NCBI GenBank assembly: GCA_033807775.1
Contig: CM066325.1
Span: 19,711,301-19,775,300 of the forward strand
Direction: 5' to 3'
DNA from: Saussurea involucrata
Lineage: Eukaryota > Streptophyta > Magnoliopsida > Asterales > Asteraceae
Length of the DNA stretch: 64,000 nucleotides
Below the pieces are notes generated by a model. The model was not told the DNA's origin and searched no databases. It was given only the letters and a program-made list of their open reading frames with translations. Positions 45,306 through 56,100 of this stretch are shown piece after piece; the stretch's first letter is position 1; every line of letters begins with the position of its first letter. The translations under genes and the position numbers were made by a program.

Positions 45306-46307
45306 ATCTTCAGCGGTTCACATTTAATCAGCGATACGTTTATACATTCTTGTATAGGCTCTGGATAAAATAAACTTGTACAATCCATTTCATCATCTTC
45401 TCTCTGAATAAATTGGGTTAAACTGATATCAAGGTATGTTTTCTCTGACAAAACGCATGAAAATGCAAGATTTCAAATTCTTTCATCGCTGAATATCTCT
45501 TCCTTAACAGCGATATTTTGAAATTTCTTAAAACCCTCACTGATATTTCTATTCAGTGCTTCATATTTTCCAAAGAGTCCCTGAGTTTTTCTTTCAAAAC
45601 CTCAGAGACAACGAAAGAATGTGAAAGGACAGTTGTGACGTCATTGCAACGGATAACACCAGGCACGCTCTTTTTCTGACACACGTTTGCACGTTTCGTT
45701 GTCTATCCAATCAAATGCAAACACGTGTCCGTGTCATGATGAAAAACTTTCCCGATCAAGTTTTTCTCTCTCTACTCTCTTCCTATATAAACACTCAAAG
45801 TTTATATTTGTCTTTTACGCGAATCAATCTTTCTCCGCAAGAAAAGAACACTGTTGCATTTTGTGCTCTCAATCTTCAAGAACTGTTCATCATCTTCTTC
45901 ATCAAACTCAAGGTTATTATGTTCTTATCTATTATCAAATGCAAATAACTTGTTTTCGATCTTATCATTGTTTTACACAAGATCAAACAAAAGAACTCAA
46001 AAATAAAATCATTTTCTTTCATGGTTTTATAAACACAACCATTTCATGGTTGTTCTTCAAGTTTTAAATCTAAAATCTTAAACTTGTTCTTCTTTCGTAT
46101 CCATTTTTTTAAAACTGGAATACAAGGCTTATAGGTGTTATATTCGTTTTTTTTTTAAAAAAAAACAAGAAAAACCCTAATCTTCATTAAGACTTTTTTG
46201 TCTGAATGAAATGGACAAAATTCGAAAAATCTTAATGGAAATTTTCTTTCCACATTAAGATATTTCTTATTTGTTAACATCTTTGGTTGAACTGATAATA
46301 CAGTGAA
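45306..46307 (+). promoter_or_regulatory. 1-kb spacer with an internal promoter-like region before ORF3
   Basis: No coding. Signals occur in the order of a plant Pol II promoter: TGACGTCA (45636), a CCAAT-like box (near 45707), CACGTG (45722), a CT-rich patch (45758-45782) and TATATAAA (45784). About 90 nt of likely leader follow, then AAG|GTTATT (45913) and a T-rich stretch ending ATACAG (46303), four bases before the ORF3 ATG: a possible 391-nt leader intron. This predicts a separate ORF3 mRNA. Confidence 0.5.
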
Positions 46308-48959
46308 ATGGCAACTTCAAAGCTGAATGTTACCGCTGAGTCCATCTCCGCTGATTCTGAGGAACTGGAAATCACCAAAGCTCCTCAGGTTAAGTTTGAG
46401 CTGGATCAACTAGACTGGACAAAGGCAAACAACCTTTCAGCGCTTCTCGAGTTTCCTCCTCGGAAGCAGGTATCCCATCTAGACGACGCTGTAAATTTTT
46501 TGAAAAATAGCCCCATCTACACAGCACTGACAATCACACCTCCTGCCAGTCAGCGTCTATTATCCCAATTCTGGTACTCTGCCAGACACACCGACCTACC
46601 CTCCGCCAAAGATCCATCTAAAACCATCGACTGCATACTCAGCGATACTGAGTATGGCACCATCAAGATAACCCCCGCAATAATCCGCAGAGCTCTGAAA
46701 TTCCCTAACGCTACCTCAGAAAATCCTTTCATTCCATTTCCTGACCACAAGAAGCACGCTGACAGGGAAGAAATCATTGCTTTCCTTGATGCGATGGGTT
46801 ACATCTGGGAGACTGGAAGAGACAAGCTACCTGAGAAGAAGCTGACGCTGATAAAGAAATCCAAGATGCCCAGCGAGATGAACTTCATCTTCGCTCACCT
46901 GATCAGCTGCATGACAGCGAAATCCGGATCTTCTGATCAAGCCGCTCAACCTCAGCAGGCCATGGGTTACGCACTGCTGAAAGGTCTCAACATTGACTGG
47001 GCCTCCATCATCTATGAAGACCTCATTCAACGTGTTGATTCTGCCGCTGACCGACCAGCATGGGTTCCTTACCCGCGATTCATCAGCGCCATCTTTCAAT
47101 ATGGCCTGAAGGACAGCTATCCTGAAGAGGGTGATCTGAAACTCTCTCAGATTGGCCCTAAAGTTCTCGACTTCAAGCCTGTCGCCAACGAGGTACGTCT
47201 CTCTACCCTTCTCACTCTACTTAATTCTCCGCTTTCTGTGGCTCCTTCAGCGACAATACCCCTCGCTGATTCCCAGGCCACAAAATCCATTCCTTCTAAG
47301 AAAAGGAAACAATCTCTTACCCCTCTTGATTCCAAAAGGATCAAGAAAACCAAGGAGCAACCCCAGCAATTCCATGCTGAAGACTCCTCAGCTCATTCTG
47401 AAGAGCTGAAGGAAAGTTCAGTGGTACGCTCTGCCACACCAATTCAAGCCATCCCTTCTAAACCTACTTCAACGTCCCTACACGCTGAGGTTAGAACTTT
47501 GGAATCTACCCTACCTTCTTCAGTCTCTCAAAAGACTGATGAAGTACTTCTCAGCGAATCCAACGCTGAACTTGCAACCCAACCCCAATTCTTATCCTTC
47601 GATCATCCCTCTACTTCTTTGGACACTCCTCCAGTTAAAGCTGGAGATGCCATCATACAAGAAGCCGTTGAAGCTTCTCAGCGAATGACGAAGAAATGAC
47701 CTGCAGAGATCTCCATCCCTCACGGAACTTTTGAGGGAGATATGGAACACTATGGAGGGACTCGAAACTTTGATGAGTTCGTCAACGCTCCTGCAGGTAC
47801 AGATCCCACCTTAAACACTGTAACTAAACCTGAAACTTCTGAGCTTTCCTTTGTTCACAAGTACTTATATGTTACAGGTCCTTATTTGGGAGACATCAAC
47901 CAGTCTCTGAAGTCCATGGAGATGAAACTTACAGATCTCACCACCGGTCTATCAAATAACTCTACAGCTGTAACAAACGCTGGAGAGAATTTGACGAAGC
48001 TGACTACTGTGGTGGAAAAGAAGGCCTCCTCTGATGACATCAAAGACCTTGATAAAACTCTCGCCGACTTTGCCAAAGTGCTCTCCTACATCTACACTGA
48101 CTACACCAACCTCAAATCGTCAGTTTCCACCGTTTCCAGCGAGGTTACAACGCTGAAGAAATCGGTTGGTACACTCGAAGGTGATATGTCAGTGGTCAAG
48201 ACCGACTTGGGCTCAGTGAAGACCGACCTTAGTTCTGTCAAGACAATGATCGAGACGCTGGTGAACAAGGCAAACAATCCAGCTCCTGCTCCGGCCCCTG
48301 CACCTATTTTGGACTCATTCACCGCAGAGGATCGCCAAGAGCTGAAGAAAATCACGCCTGCTATTTCTGGCCTAGAAGACAGAATAGCTAAGCTTGAAGG
48401 TTGTGTGAAAGTCTCTGGCCCAGAAGACAGAGACAACACCAATGCTGAGTCTACCCATTCCTCCCCCGCCCATCATGAGAAAGAGGGGGAGAAGAGCGCT
48501 GAACAGGAGAAGAGCGCTGAAGATCAAAATAAGAGCGCTGAAGACCTTTCCCATGATGAATCTATCAGGGGAGAGGGTAATGAAGATCTGATTACTGGAC
48601 CTCAGGGAGATGAAAACCCTGAGGGAACCGAGAACCTCGCCTCTGTATCTGAGGGGGAGCAACTCGAAGAAGACGCTGAGGAATCCGAAGCAGAAGAAGA
48701 CGAAGACATCGACATCCCTGAAGCTGAACCATCCTCCTCTCCAAGGAACGATGATGATGATGATGATGAAGATGACGAATTCTTTGTCGTCAAACATGCT
48801 CCTCGAAAAGCTCTTAAAGGGATCGTGATAACCGAATCCACAGGGGAGAAGACAAAAACAAAGACAAAGCACTCAGCCTCTGGCGCTGAGAAAAGCAAAG
48901 ACAAAGGCATCGCTGAAGATGATAATCTGGCGATCCTACTTGCAAAGCCGATTTGTCAG
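46308..48959 (+). pseudogene. SIRE ORF3, exon 1 (interrupted by one stop)
   Basis: 884 codons in one frame, broken only by TGA at 47697-47699. The first about 260 residues hold a compact domain (LDDAVNFLKNSPIYTALTIT, FWYSARHTD, WVPYPRFISAIFQYG) of the type found in 3' ORFs of Asteraceae SIRE elements, usually labelled env-like. A basic patch (KKRKQ...SKRIKK, near 329-345) looks like a nuclear signal. After the stop come a coiled-coil region with SVKTDL-type heptads (about 47880-48270) and a long Glu/Ser-rich acidic stretch. No signal peptide or membrane segment is visible, so an envelope role is not supported. The in-frame end CAG|GTACAC at 48959/48960 looks like a 5' splice site. Confidence 0.7.
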
Positions 48960-49110
48960 GTACACTAAACTTATTTTTCCTTCCCTGATCATCTCTGAAC
49001 AATCAGTTATCCATTCCACAAACACCATACACATCCACATTTTTTTCTATCTTTTCTACCCAAGTTCTTCTACCCAGTTCTTATTTGTAAGATCGCTGCG
49101 TTTCAGCTAG
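48960..49110 (+). other. candidate 151-nt intron in ORF3
   Basis: CAG|GTACAC at the 5' side and CAGCTAG|TC at the 3' side, T-rich with TTTTTT tracts between. Without splicing, the frame stops three codons after the donor; with splicing at these sites the reading phase (0) is kept and a long open frame follows. The acceptor could instead be TTTCAG at 49106, which would not keep the frame. Confidence 0.55.
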
Positions 49111-50367
49111 TCCTCTCCCCTGTTTGAGGATATCGCTGAAAGATCTTCTATTGCAACTTCACCAATAATTCCAGCTACCGCTGAAGACATAATCCCAGTC
49201 TTAGATTTAATCTCTGAGACTGATGAATCAGAAGAACAACCTCTCTCGCGCAGAAACAGACCTTCCTCAGTTTCTCAAAAGCTGAGTGAAGAAGATCAAA
49301 AGAGGAGAGAAGAAATAATAAAGCGATTCGAGGATCAGCGAATCATCCTAAGACGCGATCAACTACCTTCAGTTCCTCCTAAGTTCAGAATTTCAAAAGC
49401 TGAATACCAGGATCATCTCAGAGCTGAACGCCTCATCGCTGAAAGGAAGGAAGCTGAAGATAAAGACAGAGAATACGCCATCAAGCTCACTCAAGAATCT
49501 GTCAAAGACCCCAAGCTGAAGCGTATTCCCATTCAAATCCAACGAAAGCTTTGGGAACAAGCCCAGAAGATCGTGGAAAAGAAAGCTGAAGTTTCTCAGA
49601 CCACCCTGATCTGGTGTAAAGAGAAAATCCACTTCAGATTTCGTCCAGCAAAGATCAACAAGGTATTCATCTCTGGAAGAACCTCCATCGGAGTACCTAT
49701 TGTTGACATCAAACTGTTCAGAGAAGATGACTCATCTGAAACCTTTCGTGCTGACACTGTAAAAAGGTATGGTCTCTCTGAATGGCTGGAGATGAGGTTA
49801 GCTATCCAACCATCAAAATCTAAGTACAAGGATCATTTCGAAAAGCTGATAAACAGACAGATCGATTTGATATCTTCTTGTGTGGATATTCCTCCTGTTC
49901 CTGATCTAAAGCCGAAAAGAAAAAGGGGCTCTCCAAGGAAGAAACGTCAAGATTCAAACTCAGGTCCTGTCATACGAAATGAAACTGGAATTGGTTTCTC
50001 TCGCGCTGAAGTACTTGGTCCTGATCCTGATCTATCTGCCCTTGACATCTCTTTGCCACCATGTGAACTTTTCGTCCCTGGTAAAGTCATCAGTAATCCT
50101 TATGGAATATTCTTTCTTGACTACGACGGACGTAAATGCTTTCAACGGATCGCTGAGCTTCCAATCACTCCAATCGAACAGCTCAAAGATCTCATCTACT
50201 GGTGCGACTTCAGAAAAGACATTCAGGCACGACACCTAAAACCCTTGATTTTTGAAGCTGCTCTGAAGCTAAAGAATAAAGGAGAAAAGGTTCCTGACTG
50301 GATGATTCCAACTGAAAAGACAACCCTTGATGAACTTCTCATTAAGGAAGAACCCTTTGAAGGCTGA
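49111..50367 (+). CDS. SIRE ORF3, exon 2 (C-terminal domain)
   Basis: The frame is open from 49111 to TGA at 50365-50367, about 418 codons; the Met at 49573 is internal. It begins with a low-complexity, charged part (EEDQKRREEIIKRFEDQRI), then a conserved-looking domain (KIHFRFRPAKINKVFISGRT, IVDIKLFRED, YGLSEWLEM), a basic KPKRKRGSPRKKRQ patch, and a tryptophan-containing end (LKDLIYWCDF, VPDWMIP). I know this C-terminal part only as a companion of SIRE 3' ORFs; its biochemical role is unknown. The open frame well upstream of any Met supports reading it as an exon of ORF3 rather than a separate gene. Confidence 0.65.
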   Translation, partial: SSPLFEDIAERSSIATSPIIPATAEDIIPVLDLISETDESEEQPLSRRNRPSSVSQKLSEEDQKRREEIIKRFEDQRIILRRDQLPSVPPKFRISKAEYQDHLRAERLIAERKEAEDKDREYAIKLTQESVKDPKLKRIPIQIQRKLWEQAQKIVEKKAEVSQTTLIWCKEKIHFRFRPAKINKVFISGRTSIGVPIVDIKLFREDDSSETFRADTVKRYGLSEWLEMRLAIQPSKSKYKDHFEKLINRQIDLISSCVDIPPVPDLKPKRKRGSPRKKRQDSNSGPVIRNETGIGFSRAEVLGPDPDLSALDISLPPCELFVPGKVISNPYGIFFLDYDGRKCFQRIAELPITPIEQLKDLIYWCDFRKDIQARHLKPLIFEAALKLKNKGEKVPDWMIPTEKTTLDELLIKEEPFEG

Positions 50368-50621
50368 CAACAATCACCATTTTTCTCTATTGTATCAGTC
50401 ATCCTTCAGTACTTGTAATTTATTTCGCTTGTACTTGTAATCTTTCTTATTCATATTGTAACCTGATTCAAAGATTTAAAGAAAGATTTCAGCGAATGTA
50501 CTTTACTCCATCAGTACTGAAAAGATCCCAGAAAACAGTAAAATGGACAAATATTTTATGAGTTCTTTTTATCCTTATGTTTTCATTAAATAGCAATTTT
50601 CTCTGTTGCTATGTCATAATC
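50368..50621 (+). other. copia 3' untranslated stretch
   Basis: Non-coding; includes TCAGCGAATG, one more copy of the element-wide hexamer. Confidence 0.6.
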
Positions 50622-50635
50622 AAATAGGGGGAGAT
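50622..50635 (+). promoter_or_regulatory. copia polypurine tract
   Basis: AAATAGGGGGAGAT directly before the 3' LTR. Confidence 0.93.
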
Positions 50636-51598
50636 TGTTGATCCAAACCCTCAGTGATTTGATAATGACCCTATCTTAAATACTTAGTGAAAATTGTAAG
50701 TAAACAATATGTATCAGAGTTTCACTATCGCTGATAAGTACTAAGATCTTACAGTACTGCTGATAGGAACTCTCGCACTTTTAGATTAAACATTCAGCGA
50801 ACACTGTTCACCATATCGCTGAGTCTGTTCAGTTTGTATGGTGATCGCTGATAAGTTAGTTGTTTACTTATGATCCCTGAAGACAAGATTCACGTCAACA
50901 AAGGTTCTACGCTGAAGTCGAAGATCAAGCTCAAGAACCAGCGACAAGTCTCCTAATGAACTGATGCGGATCAGCGAAGACTCAGATTTGTCCACTCAAC
51001 GTGAAGTATCAAGTACAAGACTTCAGCTATCGCTGAACTTTATCATCTGCTGAATAGTAAATGATAATCGCTGAATCAACGAAAGCTGATCATGAAGTCC
51101 TCCGTACAAAGTACTTTTGTCTTAACCTCCCTTGCACGCCACCGTACGAAATGTCAGAAAAGAACCTCCGAAAATCTGAAATCGTACAACCACTCTGATA
51201 CTACACAGTTCATTCATGCGGCTACTAAGGTTGTCAACAAAGGTCAATGACATGCAACCAATCCGCTGATGACACGTGTAAAGTGTATACTGAATTGCAT
51301 TAAATGCATGCAGTATATAAAGAGATGAACTCACTTCATTTGAAGTAACTTGCTAACTCTGGACAAGTTCAAATCTCTCAAGATAGGATTTTATTAGTAA
51401 TCTCCTTATCTTTCTTAGTGCAAGAAAACCTCAGTGTTCCAACTTGTTTAGATTTAGGTTTATCCTTAATCTTGTTTCCGCAACAAGCTGTAAATTGTTA
51501 ATGATTTATCAATAAACAATTTAGAAAAGTAAAATAGTGTGTTTGTATTCAACCCCCCCCCCCTTCTACAAACTTGTTTAGGCCTTTCGGGACCAACA
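50636..51598 (+). repeat. copia 3' LTR
   Basis: Same sequence as the 5' LTR except for two adjacent base changes and a C run of 11 (51553-51563). Confidence 0.96.
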
Positions 51599-51603
51599 GC
51601 CTT

Positions 51604-52820
51604 ATGGCATAAAATTAACTTTTTTCAACAAAACTCGAGTGGGACCAATTGCCCAGCATAACTCGTAAACTTTTCACATAAGCAAATAGAGTATGCACAT
51701 TGTAAATTGTACCCACACGACACAACACGCCATAAAACAAAACTCCATGAACTTTAATGGACTTAATGACCTCAAGTCAATAAAACGACCCTAGCATCAT
51801 GCTTCCAAAGCCACATTGCTAAAAATCATGAATAAGACGCCAAAATCCCTTTCCATGGTAATACCACATAAACAATATTGTTTAACAACTCACATTAAAC
51901 AAATTCTCCAAAGTAACTGTACATAGACATAATGGAGAATAACTTCCCGTCCAAACTTTAACATATGTGGAGGAGATCCAACGTTAAAGTCACAAGCCGT
52001 AGTTATTGCCCAACATCTTAAACATCATAAAATATGATTGTCATTATATCCAAAACAAATGTTGAACAACAAAAATAAAGCAAAACATATCCCGGCGGAG
52101 TTTGCAACTCCCGCAATAAAATGGTTTCGTGCACGTTCAAAACCATGATTCGAAATCTTGTGTGTGTGCTAAACATTTCTCAAAATTCATAATACAATCC
52201 ATATTAGGATTGGAAATACAAGAAATAGTTGATGCAATTTACTTTCAAAATAAACTTTGTGTATGACTTAGTCGGCATTCAACGTCTCAACTCATACTCC
52301 TCCATAATTCTCCGGTCCACTATTATCATCCGGATATTCAACCTCTTAAGGCAAGTTGGGAATTACATCAATTAATCCTTACGGTTTTTCCTCAAATCAA
52401 AGTCGGCTCCATAAGCCTATGGATCTAGTCCAACCATTAATCTTGACCCGAAACGGTCTACTTAAAGCAATTATCATGCTTATCGTCACTCCAAGTGACT
52501 AATACTAGAATCGTCCATCTATTCCAACGACTACTAGCTTAAAATCTCCTTCACTACCCCAATGATCATCACATTAAAGTAATTCAAGTATGCACATGTA
52601 CTCGTAGGCTCACCATGACACTGGCCAGGAGTCACTATGAACGTACCGTACATGATTATCCTTGCTACTCTCGACGTGATTCTCGTTTCTAACAACATCC
52701 ATTGACCTCGAAACATCCTATCTTAAAGTGCCTAAAGGTGAATTTCACTCTCATTTACTTAAACAAACGCTAGTTTGAGTCTAGGTATCCAAAATCAACA
52801 CCTAAATCTCTCAAACTTAT
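51604..52820 (-). other. LARD2 interior, right part
   Basis: Continues the interior after the copia element; no coding potential seen. Confidence 0.7.
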
Positions 52821-52832
52821 GCTCTGATACCA
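52821..52832 (-). promoter_or_regulatory. LARD2 primer-binding site
   Basis: The minus strand reads TGGTATCAGAGC, a perfect initiator-Met primer site, three bases from the 5' LTR. Confidence 0.92.
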
Positions 52833-52835
52833 ACT

Positions 52836-55641
52836 TGTAACACCCTCAAACTTGGAACGAGCAACTGAATAAAATTTCAATAAAATACCCAACAAGATAA
52901 AACCATTTCTACAATTCATTCCTTAAAATACCTCGAAATTTAAAACGTAAAAATTCTCCCAATGAAATAACTTAAACAAGTGTTACTTAACACCACACAA
53001 GTTGCTAATTCCAGATACGTGCGGAAGACTTCACTAATTCAAATCACCTCGCGAGCACTCTACTAGCACACGACCTTTCACACGTGTCACTATAACTACT
53101 CCCAACCTGAGACCTGTTGCACATGCCGACAAATAAAAAGGGTTAGGCTAACGCCTAGTGAGTTCAAACATTTTATCATGACTATATAAATTCATAATTC
53201 GAGAGGAGTGTGGCTTTTTAGTCATGATTTCAAAAGAGTTTACTTTAAATGTAGAGTACCCATTTTCCAAATCCCACAATTCCCATAAATGAAATCTTTA
53301 ATGCAATATGATTTCCAAAATAGAGTCATTCCCAAAATCCACGTGATAGGGTGAAATACCATTTGATACTCAAAATAATTAAATCCATAATTCAATTTGT
53401 CATTATTCCAAAAACATCCCAAACGCGGGTAAAACATAATCCATAACTCATATAACATGGAAATGCAATTCTCATAAATGTGATACATTACCGAAAACAT
53501 GGATAAACACAAATGCCCAAAACCTCACACACGGATGAGATATAAACCACAACTTGCATACCGTGGAAAACAATCCATATAAATATAACACGTCACCGAA
53601 AACACGAGTAGCAACAAATACCCAAAACAACACCTTTCGGTGACGGGGGAGACCCGTATACATCGCACGTGACGGAACACTAAAGTGGGTCACTTACTAT
53701 GCAATAAAACACACACGTGGATTACTCTCGTAAACTGAGCTCAAACACTCCAGATCTATTGCCCGCGAGACTAGGGAGTTCCCAACTTCAACCACTCCAG
53801 GTCTATACATTGGGTCACTCCAAATCCACAACAGCACATTAGGGATTACACCTTACTGCCCATGAGACGACGTCCGACCATCTAGGCCCACGCCTTACTT
53901 ATCATGGAACCCGATGCCTATCCCGTGCTAAGTGCATATATGGAATTACACCTTACTGCCCATGAGACGACGCCCGACCATCTAGGTCCACGCCTTACTT
54001 ATCATGAAACCCGATGCCTATTCCGTGCTACAAAATAAACTAACGTCTCGTAACACTGAGCTCAGTCAATTCCGACCTCTTGCCCGCGAGATTAAGGGAA
54101 ACTCAAATGCCTATGGATCCATAGCTATCAAGGTCTAAATATTACACGACCCCAAATAAATACACACATGCATTCAAAACATGCAATTCCCCAATAACAT
54201 AATTCGTTATCAAAACTCAATCTTGAGTTACCAAAACTGGACAAATGTCCCCAAGACTTAATAAAAAAATCAATACCGAGCCACAAGCTCAACTCACTCA
54301 AAAGATAGATTATGAAAAGTCACGAAATGACACCAAATATAGCAACACACACCATTTTCCGATTAATACCTCAATTCTATGAAAACCTGAATTAAACCTA
54401 GGATCGGGTTAACCCTCATCTCCAAAGAGGACTCACACCCTTAATATTCTCAAAATGACCCATAATACTAAAAGTGCATTTCCCAAATGGTTTATTAAAA
54501 TCATTTACACACATATGATTAAACCATCAAATAGACATCATTTTGAGCAATTAATCTTTTAAAGACAAATTATGGTTTCTAACCATCCAATTATCCAAAA
54601 GCCCCAAATATGGGTGTTTTACACAATTATTAAGATAAACACTTCAAAAGAGTTAAACTATCCAAATAACTCAACCACAGATATTTTTAAGTAAAACACA
54701 CAAATATTTGGAAAATACTATTTTTGGCATGTACAAAGTTTTCGTAAAGTAACTTGAACCCACCTTGCTAGATTTAAGCTAAAATCTAGAGTTCTTCAAA
54801 CGTAAGCTCATTTGATGAAGTTTGCATCCTCAAGCCAAATCTTCTAAAACCTAGATTTATGAATTTCCAACCATCAATAACACAATCCAACCATGTAGAA
54901 TCATTCCCTAAACACTTAGAATCATTTCTCCCAACATATTATACCCAAAATAACCAATACATCGAAACCCTAACTTCCAAAATGAAGAGAAAGAAGATTA
55001 CCTCAACCATCACGTGAATCCACCAACCAAACACTTCTAGTGTTACCAAAGTGAGCTTCATTCTTCATTTTATCTAAGGAAAGGAAAGGAAAGGTTTAGG
55101 AGAGGGTTGGTTAAAACCCTAGAAAGTGTAGTAATCTTACCAAAACGAAAGTGAGAAGAAGGGTTCTAACCTTCATCCATAATCCCTTGTTAAGAACAGA
55201 GAGAGAAGCTTTGATTTGCAAGATTTTTGGCTTCAAAAGTTCCAAAAACGATTTAGAGGGTTAGGGTTTGGTTTGGGAGAGTTTAGAGAGAAATGGGTGG
55301 AATAGCAAATGAAAGGGAGCTGAAGTCGTGGGTTTAAAACACCCTGGAGCCCGACGGCGAGAGTGACACTGCGAGATTGCCACTGTCACTCTCGCGGGGC
55401 ACTCTCGCCCGCTACCCGAAATGCCCACGGTACATTTTCGGCGAAAGTGACACTGCGAAAGTGACCATGTCACTCGCGCGAGTGTCATACTCGTTGGACT
55501 TGTACCGAGCCCCAAACTTGGCCAATTTCTCGAGAGATCCAATTAGCATTACGTGTCCCACCTTCCAATGCAACACCTTGTCCTTCTAATAAATCTAAAT
55601 GGACTATTTACAATTTGAGTTAGGATTTTCGGGGTGGTACA
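52836..55641 (-). repeat. LARD2 5' LTR
   Basis: Right copy, adjacent to the primer site. On the minus strand it carries the array at 55515-55348, donor-like GAG|GTAATC (55001), AG|GTGAGTTC (about 54764) and the hairpin TAGGC-GTTA-GCCTA (53157-53144). Confidence 0.93.
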
Positions 55642-55646
55642 ACAAC

Positions 55647-56065
55647 TCATGTGGGATACGTGGACTATGTAGGTTTGCAAGGGAGCGCCTTATCGTTTGA
55701 TTTATTTGAGCGCGTCTCATGTGGATGTCGAAGAGTCGGTTGGGGGTAAAGACTCGATCGAGTGAAGTAGACGGTCATAATTTGTGGTTCCTCTAGTTTG
55801 GAGAAAGGCAAAGTTGTGAGTTTTCTAAATCAAAGCTTAATGGTACTTGTTTGTTACTTGTATATAAGCATTTATTATTGTGTGATTGCATATGGATTAT
55901 CCGAACGTACTTGGTGTGTTCCCTAGGGCGGGTGTGTGCCCTAGATTAGGTCACATGTGTGTAGTGACCAGGCAGGATTTCCAGTTACATGTGTGTGGAT
56001 GATGATTTGCAAAACAAATTATAGCATAATGCTTTCGTAAACTCTTTCCAATATATGTTGTGTTT
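55647..56065 (+). repeat. outer-element sequence with a diverged LTR segment
   Basis: It resumes the outer element after LARD2. From about 55810 it parallels the 5' LTR from 30514: GTGAGTTTTCTAAA, GGGCGGGTGTGTGCCCT, a GGTCAC..GTGACC hairpin and GTAAACTCTTTCCAA. It is far more diverged than the LTR end at 59876, so it probably belongs to another subfamily or an older copy. Confidence 0.45.
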
Positions 56066-56100
56066 GGCATGGAGAAAGCATGGCCTAAAACGGATCGGAT

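Larger units (their letters stand above)
38554..51598 (+). mobile_element. SIRE-type Ty1/copia retrotransposon, 13.0 kb
   Basis: LTRs of 972 bp (38554-39525) and 963 bp (50636-51598) run TGTTGATCC to GGGACCAACA, with the 5-bp duplication GCCTT (38549-38553, 51599-51603). Primer site, long gag, pol in copia order (protease, integrase, reverse transcriptase, RNase H) and a large extra 3' ORF place it in the SIRE/Maximus lineage. Apart from the C run (20 versus 11 bases), I found two adjacent LTR substitutions (near 38752), so insertion is very recent. Despite this, gag-pol and ORF3 are broken by three single in-frame stops. Confidence 0.96.
33376..55641 (-). mobile_element. LARD2: non-coding LTR retrotransposon, split by a copia element
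   Basis: Two 2806-bp LTRs (33376-36181 and 52836-55641) run TGTAACACCC to GGGGTGTTACA (one base changed in the right copy), with ACAAC duplicated outside (33371-33375, 55642-55646). The primer site and polypurine tract read on the minus strand. Without the copia insertion the interior is about 3.6 kb and non-coding, the same plan as LARD1. I counted about 30 LTR substitutions (1.1 %). Confidence 0.95.

Noticed and set aside
48372..48910. Minus-strand frames of 102-166 codons opposite ORF3.
   Set aside because: Shadows of the acidic, low-complexity coding region on the plus strand.
46308..50367. SIRE ORF3 as an envelope protein.
   Set aside because: No signal peptide, membrane segment or glycoprotein-like pattern; it is hydrophilic with basic and coiled-coil parts.
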